Assembly: GCA_947441205.1 (NCBI GenBank)
Contig: CANETM010000096.1
Coordinates: 1 to 6,373, forward strand
Direction: 5' to 3'
Length of the DNA stretch: 6,373 nt
Source of the DNA: Bacteroidota bacterium
GTDB lineage: Bacteria > Bacteroidota > Bacteroidia > Chitinophagales > Chitinophagaceae
Shown here: positions 1 to 4,750 of the stretch, one piece after another
Layout of the letters: each line of letters opens with the position of its first letter
How positions within the stretch are numbered: the first letter of the stretch is position 1
Notes under the pieces: model-generated
What the model saw: only the letters and a program-made list of their open reading frames with translations
Databases searched by the model: none
What the model was told of the DNA's origin: nothing
Made by a program: the position numbers and the translations under genes

Positions 1-185
1 CCAGCCTCATCAAAAACAAGTGCTATTTCAGTGAAATATAAACTTAGGGTTTTAACTTTATTTACTAATATTTGTCTCACTATGGTATAAATAAAACCAA
101 TTGGTGCAGTTGTTGTTAATAATATTAAAGCAATCGAAAAAAGTAAAATACTTTTTAGAAAATTATTTGAATTTCTTTTAGTCAT
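1..185 (-). CDS. Partial small membrane protein, 5' end only
   Basis: The minus strand is open from an ATG at 183-185 to the left edge, giving 61 complete codons without a stop. The visible protein begins MTKRNSNNFLKSILLFSIAL. It has a short basic, polar N-terminus, then one hydrophobic segment at about residues 9-36 (signal anchor or first membrane helix), then a more polar stretch ending ...FTEIALVFDEAG at the edge. The rest of the gene, and so its function, lies outside the window. The gene is divergent from the VanZ-like gene, and the 112-bp region between them holds two inverted repeats. No Shine-Dalgarno sequence is seen before the ATG, as for the other genes here. The open frame, plausible composition and membrane segment make it likely to be real, but I do not recognise the family. 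Confidence 0.6.
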   Translation of the reverse strand, partial: MTKRNSNNFLKSILLFSIALILLTTTAPIGFIYTIVRQILVNKVKTLSLYFTEIALVFDEA

Positions 186-204
186 ATTAATTCATTAAAT
201 AGTA

Positions 205-219
205 TTGATTTAAAATCAA
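205..219. repeat. Perfect inverted repeat in divergent intergenic region
   Basis: TTGATTT-A-AAATCAA is a perfect 7+1+7 palindrome. It lies about 20 bp upstream of the minus-strand start at 185 and about 79 bp upstream of the plus-strand start at 298. A dyad between divergent genes is a typical place for a dimeric repressor or activator site, but that role is inference. A third half-site-like TGATT lies at 228-232. In such AT-rich DNA a chance palindrome is possible. Confidence 0.4.
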
Positions 220-240
220 ATTATTGCTGATTCCCTAAAA

Positions 241-265
241 CTAAGTAAATTGTATTAATACTTAG
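241..265. repeat. Inverted repeat upstream of VanZ-like gene
   Basis: CTAAGTA (241-247) and TACTTAG (259-265) are perfect 7-bp inverted arms around an 11-nt AT-rich spacer. The right arm ends 32 bp before the ATG at 298. It could form a hairpin in the leader of the VanZ-like mRNA or serve as a protein-binding dyad. The right arm, extended to ATACTTAGCG (258-267), recurs in inverted orientation directly after the stop codon of the gene at 751-760. Confidence 0.4.
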
Positions 266-267
266 CG

Positions 268-302
268 ATGAACTAACCTTATGAATGAACTGACTTTATG
301 AA
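268..302 (+). repeat. 17-bp tandem duplication over the VanZ-like start codon
   Basis: ATGAACTAACCTTATGAA (268-285) is followed, at a period of 17 bp, by ATGAACTGACTTTATGAA (285-302), matching at 16 of 18 positions. The second copy contains the start codon of the VanZ-like gene (298-300). The equivalent ATG in the first copy (281-283) opens a six-codon frame (MNELTL) that stops at 299-301 and overlaps the gene start in an ATGA. The repeat is directly visible. Any role of the small frame in translational coupling is inference. Confidence 0.6.
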
Positions 303-750
303 CAAACGAATTTCCTATATCATACTATCTGTTGCCTTTTTACTCATTGGCGTGATAGTGTATTATTATTGTAGAAATGAGGTATTGGTTTATGAGTCAT
401 ATTTGGGGATTAATAAATCAAAGGGTATAGTTAGCGACCCAAAGCTGGTTAATGCTAATTGGTCAAACAATTATATTGCTAACTGGCTAAGCAAGTCAAT
501 TGCCAATTGGCTGCCTGATTTATGTTGGGAAATATCCTTTTTGTATATGTTAACTGCAGTTTGGGGTGGTTGGAGGCAAGTACCCATATTATTAAAACTG
601 GCAACTTTAATAGTGATTCTAGGTTCGGAACAATTACAAGCCATTGGCATAATTCCCGGAACCGGCGACATCCTTGACATATTAGTTTATTTTATAGGAT
701 TTACTATCTTTACCGTAGTGTATTCAAATAAGCTAAGAAAAAATAAATAG
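298..750 (+). CDS. VanZ-like small integral membrane protein
   Basis: This 150-residue protein has four predicted membrane helices at about residues 5-25, 75-90, 95-117 and 124-143. The C-terminal half carries the VanZ-type pattern: LPD at 72-74, then an acidic and glutamine pair E111-x2-Q114, then D124-x2-D127 and a glycine at 134 in the last helix. VanZ itself gives low-level teicoplanin resistance. Most relatives in other bacteria have no proven role, so no antibiotic phenotype should be assumed. The loop between helices 1 and 2 contains an octapeptide repeated three times (residues 52-59, 60-67 and 68-75; core ANW), which I do not know from the family. ATG 298 is chosen because the earlier ATGs at 268 and 281 run into stops within a few codons. 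No Shine-Dalgarno sequence is visible. The downstream gene lies 106 bp away in the same direction, so co-transcription is possible but not shown. Confidence 0.75.
   Translation: MNKRISYIILSVAFLLIGVIVYYYCRNEVLVYESYLGINKSKGIVSDPKLVNANWSNNYIANWLSKSIANWLPDLCWEISFLYMLTAVWGGWRQVPILLKLATLIVILGSEQLQAIGIIPGTGDILDILVYFIGFTIFTVVYSNKLRKNK
451..522 (+). repeat. Three-copy 24-bp in-frame tandem repeat
   Basis: Three 24-bp units start at 451, 475 and 499 and encode NANWSNNY, IANWLSKS and IANWLPDL. The first 14 bases of each unit are well conserved (units 2 and 3 match at 12 of 14, units 1 and 2 at 10 of 14), while the rest has diverged. The exact codon-multiple period points to in-frame duplication. The units lie in the loop before the second helix of the VanZ-like protein, and the last unit merges into the conserved LPD motif. 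Confidence 0.55.
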
Positions 751-780
751 CGCTAAGTATATGAGCTAATTTATCAAAGC

Positions 781-815
781 TGATTTTGAACACTAGGCTT
801 AAAATCATAAAGCCT
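781..815 (+). other. Overlapping alternative hairpins between two plus-strand genes
   Basis: TGATTTT (781-787) can pair with AAAATCA (801-807). AGGCTT (795-800) can pair with AAGCCT (810-815). The two stems exclude each other because each uses part of the other's loop. The AGGCTT hairpin is not followed by a T-run (CAATAACAAAG follows), so it is not a standard intrinsic terminator. It could still be a terminator or processing structure between the VanZ-like and HpaA-like genes. TGATTTTG at 781-788 also matches the Bacteroidota -7 element TAnnTTTG at all but one position, so it may instead be part of the promoter for the gene at 857. The evidence does not decide between these. Confidence 0.25.
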
Positions 816-856
816 CAATAACAAAGTCGTAATATAAACGTTCAAAAAATATTAGA

Positions 857-1651
857 ATGAAAAATTGGATTAAAATAAGTTTATCCCTAGCGGTTATCAT
901 CGTTTATGCCGCAATAGCAACTTCTTCAGCTAAGAAAAAATATGTAGCCGTTGCACCTGCAGCACCCACTTTTACAGTGCCTAGTTATGCTTATACACCA
1001 CCTGCTCATGCAAGCATAAGTGGAAATGATTTAAAAATTTTAGTCGTAGAGCCTAAGTATAATGACAAATTCAAGTATGCTGATTATCGCGTATTTAATG
1101 ACTTTAAAAAGTTTATGTCTGGCGATATTAATGAATCTTTAACGACAAAAGGATATTTAGTAAGAGGTCCTTTTGAAAATTATGATGGTGCGATGTACAC
1201 TGACAAAACTGAAAGTGACTTATTGTTAAATATTGAACTTGACTTTGATTTAAATGATCAAAACATAAATTGGAAAGGAACGGAGATATTGGTGTCAGGC
1301 AAAAAAAAGACAGCAGTATATACCAACATCTATAAATTAGACGGGTATTTTACATTATCAGGTAAAGTAAATATCTCTATATCAGAGCCTATTACAAAGG
1401 AAAAAATTTGGGTGAAGAATGTGCAGTTAAAACAAAGAGTTATACGAATAGCAAGCAAGAATGAATACAAGCACTTAAGAGATTACGCATTGGCATTTGA
1501 GACAGAGCCAACATTTGCGAATCCATTTATACCAGCATTAAAAGATTATTACAAGGAAATTTTAGACATTACTTGGGCTAGCTTAGATCCTAACGAATTA
1601 AATTCGCTAAAAAAGTACGTTAAAGAAATTCGGGAGAAGAAAAAGTATTAG
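857..1651 (+). CDS. Exported protein resembling the HpaA (neuraminyllactose-binding haemagglutinin) family
   Basis: This 264-residue protein has a Sec-type N-terminus: basic MKNWIK, a hydrophobic core to about residue 22, and small residues near ATSSA. A proline- and alanine-rich linker follows (about 30-50), so the mature part should lie in the periplasm or at the surface. There is no lipobox cysteine, unlike HpaA. The remaining layout recalls HpaA as I remember it: ILVVEP near 61-66; a helix-like stretch ending in ...LTTKGYLV (95-102); an acidic DLLLNIELDFDL segment (121-132); a G-x-L-x-G-x-V-x-I-I-EP pattern (163-178) before a Trp-Lys strand; and a C-terminal lysine-rich helix after DPNEL (244-248). 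HpaA is a Helicobacter lipoprotein adhesin; sialic-acid binding has been disputed, and no ligand should be assumed here. The match is from memory of the pattern, not an alignment, so a generic exported hypothetical protein remains the alternative. ATG 857 is chosen because it gives a clean signal peptide. Confidence 0.6.
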   Translation: MKNWIKISLSLAVIIVYAAIATSSAKKKYVAVAPAAPTFTVPSYAYTPPAHASISGNDLKILVVEPKYNDKFKYADYRVFNDFKKFMSGDINESLTTKGYLVRGPFENYDGAMYTDKTESDLLLNIELDFDLNDQNINWKGTEILVSGKKKTAVYTNIYKLDGYFTLSGKVNISISEPITKEKIWVKNVQLKQRVIRIASKNEYKHLRDYALAFETEPTFANPFIPALKDYYKEILDITWASLDPNELNSLKKYVKEIREKKKY

Positions 1652-1653
1652 TA

Positions 1654-1672
1654 AAACTAGGGTTAATAGTTT
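1654..1672. terminator. Possible weak bidirectional terminator between convergent genes
   Basis: AAACTA (1654-1659) and TAGTTT (1667-1672) form a perfect 6-bp stem around the loop GGGTTAA in the 19-bp gap between the convergent stops. The stem has only one G:C pair and neither side has a clean T-tract. It is therefore a weak candidate, supported mainly by its position. The minus-strand read-through does meet a short T-run inside the end of the plus-strand gene. Confidence 0.3.
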
Positions 1673-2570
1673 AAAACTTAGAGAACCTAATACCAAAAGT
1701 GTAAGGATACATTGACTGCAACGAAGTTGTCTTGTCAATGGTGCTGGTTAATGCAGCACTAGCATAAAACTTAATATCCCCGATACCTAATTGGAAAATA
1801 CTAGCTACACGGTAGTCATTAAAATTAAAGTCTCCTTCATATTTTTTCTTACCTGATGCATCACTAATTTGTTTGTTTCTTGCATTTAACAAATAACCAA
1901 CCGACAAGCCACCAGATAAAGAAATAGGTTGAAATTTCTTCAGGTTGAACGTACGTGAAATTTGCACTGGTATAGTTATATAGTTAATGAATAATTTATT
2001 CTTTTTATAAGTATTACTGCTTAAAGTAAAATAGCCTTTATCATTATTACGAATGTCAACAGCATTAGCATAATAGTAATTAAACATTTCTAAACCAACG
2101 CCATATTTTACATACCACTTATGTTTATAAAAATTTACTTTTTGTTGAACGACCCAAATATTAACATTGGTTGAATTATTTTTAGGTTGTGCTTTTTTAT
2201 AATTAATTGGCAAACCAATGGACGGTTTTGAAAAGTTAACAATCTTATCATATTTTGTATAATCCATATAACCAGCAAGTCCTAAATCAAATGCAAACCA
2301 TGATGTTTGAATAGCTTGATTAATTGGTTCCTTTTGTTGCTCATAATTAACTTTAATGGCTTCATAATCAAAGTTGCTAAGAATTGAAATCAAATCTTTT
2401 TTCTCTTCCCCGTTAATTTTAACAATTTTAAAATTACCGATGGTAACCGTATCGTTTGGAAGTATCGTTTTTAAGCTGTCTTGTTTAGTAGTATTCTCTT
2501 GAGCAAATCCAGAAGTCACTCCTATAGTAGTTAATAAAAAAACCAATAAAGCGTTAAGAAATATTTTCAT
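1671..2570 (-). CDS. Outer-membrane beta-barrel protein
   Basis: This 299-residue protein starts with a classical signal peptide, MKIFLNALLVFLLTTIGVTS followed by GFAQ, with likely cleavage around residues 23-24. A polar periplasmic segment follows to about residue 85. From about residue 90 onward the chain alternates short amphipathic strands rich in Tyr, Phe and Gly, such as WFAFDLGLAGYMDY, WYVKYGVGLEMFNYYYA, FINYITIPVQIS, ISLSGGLSVGYLLNA and IFQLGIGDIKFYASAAL. It ends in YTFGIRFSKF with a C-terminal phenylalanine, as expected for a barrel recognised by the BAM machinery. This fits the small outer-membrane beta-barrel (PorT-like) proteins common in Bacteroidota; the substrate or partner is unknown. 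Its stop lies 19 bp from the stop of the convergent HpaA-like gene. It lies 155 bp downstream of the dehydratase on the same strand, so it may have its own promoter. ATG 2568-2570 is preferred because it gives an intact signal peptide. Confidence 0.8.
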   Translation of the reverse strand: MKIFLNALLVFLLTTIGVTSGFAQENTTKQDSLKTILPNDTVTIGNFKIVKINGEEKKDLISILSNFDYEAIKVNYEQQKEPINQAIQTSWFAFDLGLAGYMDYTKYDKIVNFSKPSIGLPINYKKAQPKNNSTNVNIWVVQQKVNFYKHKWYVKYGVGLEMFNYYYANAVDIRNNDKGYFTLSSNTYKKNKLFINYITIPVQISRTFNLKKFQPISLSGGLSVGYLLNARNKQISDASGKKKYEGDFNFNDYRVASIFQLGIGDIKFYASAALTSTIDKTTSLQSMYPYTFGIRFSKF

Positions 2571-2725
2571 TTATGCTAATTAAAAGTAAAATTAATTGAG
2601 TTGTGATTTATGATTTAGAAAGCTAAAATTAGTATTGAGTTTTTAACTTTTTTAGTTATTATAGTTATGTTAAGCTTGTAAATATTAAATTTTGTTTTAC
2701 TAAAAAAGGCTCTGATAAAGAATTA
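2571..2725 (-). other. Intergenic region upstream of the beta-barrel gene
   Basis: This 155-bp AT-rich gap holds no open frame worth calling. On the minus strand TAATTTTA (2624-2631) matches the Bacteroidota -7 element TAnnTTTG at all but its last position, but I see no -33 TTG at the usual distance. TAACT-TTTTT-AGTTA (2644-2658) is a short inverted repeat of no clear meaning. I see no strong terminator after the dehydratase stop, although a minus-strand T-run (GAGCCTTTTTT) lies just beyond it. Confidence 0.25.
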
Positions 2726-4627
2726 CTAATTAGCAATTGAAATTACAGTAGTGTCTAATTTTTCGTAAACGCTGTTGTTACTAATATACTCAGGAACTAA
2801 TTCTTTCATTTTACGAACTAATTTCATTTCATCATTTGAAGTTGTTAAAATAACTTCTAATTCAACAGTGCACTGCTTCACTATTTCTAAAGACACATCA
2901 CGCACTTTAGCAATTAAAATTTTATCGTGATAAGTTTGCGTAGTATTTTCTTCATCGTTTAATAACTCCTCATATAATTTCTCACCTGGGCGTAAACCAC
3001 TGTAAGTGATGTTCACGTCAATGTTTGGAATTAAACCATATAAACGAATCATTTTTTTAGCTAAATCCGAAATGGCTACCGGCTGACCCATATCAAAAAC
3101 AAAAATCTCACCACCATTACCCATACTACCTGCTTCCAATACTAATTGACAAGCTTCAGGAATAGTCATAAAATAGCGTGTGATATTTGGATGAGTAACC
3201 GTCACTGGACCACCCTTTTCAATTTGCTCTTTAAAGCGATTAATCACCGAACCGTTTGAACCTAATACATTACCAAAACGAGTGGTAATAAATTTCGTTA
3301 CTAAATTATCTTCTTTTGATAATGCTTGCACATACATTTCAGCCATACGCTTACTAGCACCCATTACGTTTGTAGGGTTCACCGCTTTGTCAGTTGAAAT
3401 CATTACAAAACGCTCCACATTATGCTTAATTGCTAAATCAGAAATTACTTTAACACCAATCACATTATTACGAACTGCTTCCGTAGGACAAAGTTCCATC
3501 ATAGGCACATGCTTGTAAGCAGCAGCATGATAAACATATTGAGGTTTAAATTCCTCAAACAAATTATTCATTCTTGAGGGATTAGTGATGTCGGCTAAAT
3601 AACTAATACAATTGACGCGACTACCATTTTCCTGTAATTCTAATTCTAAATGGTGTAAAGGAGTTTCCGCCTGGTCACATAAAATAATAAACTCAGGTGC
3701 GTATGGAATTAATTGACGCACAATTTCAGAACCAATGGAACCAGCAGCACCAGTAACTAAAATACGTTTCCCTTTAATTTGGCTACGTATTTGATTGTTA
3801 TTAATGTGAATAGGATCACGCTCTAATAAATCCTCAATTTTAATAGATTGTAATTGACGGCTAGTGAATTTACCCTCCATCCATTTTTCATATGGGGGAA
3901 CACTTAATACTTTGATATCATGATCCAAACAAAAATCAACAATTTCATTTTTACGCTTTGTTGGTAAAGTGTAACTAGCGATAATCAATTCATCAACAGG
4001 ATTCAAGGCAACTAACTCCTTAAATGCTGTGAAAGTTATAATGGGTGCACCATTTAAATTTTTGGATCCCTTTTTCTTGTCATCATCGACAAAAGCTAAT
4101 ACTTGAATATTTGACTGTCCGTCGTTTTCCAAAACTCTTTGTGTTGCAACGCCTGTATCGGCTGCACCAAAAATGACAACATTCTTTTTCTTCATTTTAT
4201 AGTTCTTGGCATAAGCAAATAAATACTTCACTAATACCCTATAACTAATTAGAAAAAAGAAACTCAATAATGTATATAAACCAATTACCAAATTGGAAAG
4301 GGATAATATTTGACTATAACCCAATGCTAGTGTGTTAACTACCAAAATAATAAATGACGATAAAGCCACAGCAACTCCAATACGAAAAGCATCCTGAACC
4401 CCTGTATATCTTACAATACCAGTATGTGATTTAGTAGTGGTAAATACTAAACCATTAATTAATAGAATGAAAAATATGGAGTTGATTAAATTTTCTAAAT
4501 CAACCGCTTGAACGGCTACGTTTTTTTGGATTAAAATGGCAATAAATAAAGCAGTTGCCGTTGCGCCTAAATCCAGTATTAAAATTACAAATTTTGGAAC
4601 AACACTAAAATTCTTAATTGTAAACAT
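2726..4627 (-). CDS. Membrane-bound nucleotide-sugar 4,6-dehydratase (WbpM/PglF/CapD type)
   Basis: From the first possible start (TTG 4648) the frame is 640 residues; numbering below uses that frame. Four membrane helices (about 18-40, 52-72, 84-108, 112-140) anchor it in the inner membrane. A first Rossmann-like domain follows (VVIFGAADTG, 157-166), then the linker KIEDLLERDPI (270-280), then the catalytic SDR domain. This shows the NAD-binding motif TGAAGSIGS (299-307), YHAAAYKHVPMME (373-385), STDKAVNPTNVMGASK (418-433), TRFGNVLGSNGSV (456-468) and GLRPGEKLYEEL (551-562). The usual SDR Tyr-x3-Lys is Met429-x3-Lys433, as in the large membrane enzymes of the WbpM class. The known reaction is conversion of UDP-GlcNAc (or a related NDP-sugar) to the 4-keto-6-deoxy form, the first step to sugars such as QuiNAc, FucNAc or bacillosamine; the exact sugar cannot be told here. 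The ATG at 4627 (codon 8) is preferred because the extra residues precede the usual short N-terminus. The upstream GT39-like gene supports a surface-glycan role. Confidence 0.9.
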   Translation of the reverse strand: MFTIKNFSVVPKFVILILDLGATATALFIAILIQKNVAVQAVDLENLINSIFFILLINGLVFTTTKSHTGIVRYTGVQDAFRIGVAVALSSFIILVVNTLALGYSQILSLSNLVIGLYTLLSFFFLISYRVLVKYLFAYAKNYKMKKKNVVIFGAADTGVATQRVLENDGQSNIQVLAFVDDDKKKGSKNLNGAPIITFTAFKELVALNPVDELIIASYTLPTKRKNEIVDFCLDHDIKVLSVPPYEKWMEGKFTSRQLQSIKIEDLLERDPIHINNNQIRSQIKGKRILVTGAAGSIGSEIVRQLIPYAPEFIILCDQAETPLHHLELELQENGSRVNCISYLADITNPSRMNNLFEEFKPQYVYHAAAYKHVPMMELCPTEAVRNNVIGVKVISDLAIKHNVERFVMISTDKAVNPTNVMGASKRMAEMYVQALSKEDNLVTKFITTRFGNVLGSNGSVINRFKEQIEKGGPVTVTHPNITRYFMTIPEACQLVLEAGSMGNGGEIFVFDMGQPVAISDLAKKMIRLYGLIPNIDVNITYSGLRPGEKLYEELLNDEENTTQTYHDKILIAKVRDVSLEIVKQCTVELEVILTTSNDEMKLVRKMKELVPEYISNNSVYEKLDTTVISIAN

Positions 4628-4675
4628 ATGACTTTTAGATTCACTCAATTGGGGGCGTTGAATAGGTTAATTATT

Positions 4676-4690
4676 TACGCATAGTGCGTA
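4676..4690. promoter_or_regulatory. Palindrome in the leader of the dehydratase gene
   Basis: TACGCA-TAG-TGCGTA is a perfect 6+3+6 inverted repeat. Beyond one mismatch the pairing continues for three more bases on each side (4672-4674 with 4692-4694). It sits 12 bp downstream of a -7-like element, just past the expected transcription start. That is where an operator could block transcription or a 5' hairpin could form. Its GC-rich arms stand out from the surrounding AT-rich DNA. A regulatory role is inference. Confidence 0.4.
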
Positions 4691-4702
4691 TATATTCAAT
4701 TA

Positions 4703-4729
4703 CAAAGTTAAAGAAAAGGTTGAATACAA
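4703..4729 (-). promoter_or_regulatory. Candidate Bacteroidota promoter for the dehydratase gene
   Basis: Read on the minus strand, TAACTTTG (4710 to 4703) is an exact match to the Bacteroidota -7 consensus TAnnTTTG. A TTG (4729 to 4727) lies 16 bp upstream, near but slightly short of the usual -33 spacing. Transcription would begin near 4696, giving a leader of about 48 nt to the TTG or 69 nt to the ATG start. The element lies in the 102-bp gap after the glycosyltransferase gene, so the dehydratase can probably be transcribed on its own. Confidence 0.5.
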
Positions 4730-4750
4730 TTTATGTTACGTGAAAAATAA

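Noticed and set aside
268..290. Possible integron attC-like core (ACTAACC) near the VanZ-like gene, given the flanking inverted repeat
   Set aside because: The bases do not fit the RYYYAAC / GTTRRRY core sites at the required places, and no integrase is seen.
471..680. 69-codon open frame on the minus strand
   Set aside because: It lies wholly inside the VanZ-like gene, has no recognisable composition or motif, and the plus-strand frame has clear membrane helices and VanZ-type residues.
298..750. Calling the VanZ-like gene a glycopeptide-resistance determinant
   Set aside because: There are no vanA/B/H/X/R/S genes nearby, and VanZ-like proteins are widespread without a resistance role.
3341..3394. 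Loss of the catalytic tyrosine in the dehydratase (Met in MGASK)
   Set aside because: Met at this position is normal for the large membrane-bound WbpM-type enzymes, so it is not evidence of inactivation.
3282..3518. 78-codon open frame on the plus strand
   Set aside because: It is antisense to the catalytic domain of the dehydratase, whose conserved motifs (STDK, MGASK, YHAAAYKH) account for the sequence. There is no independent support.
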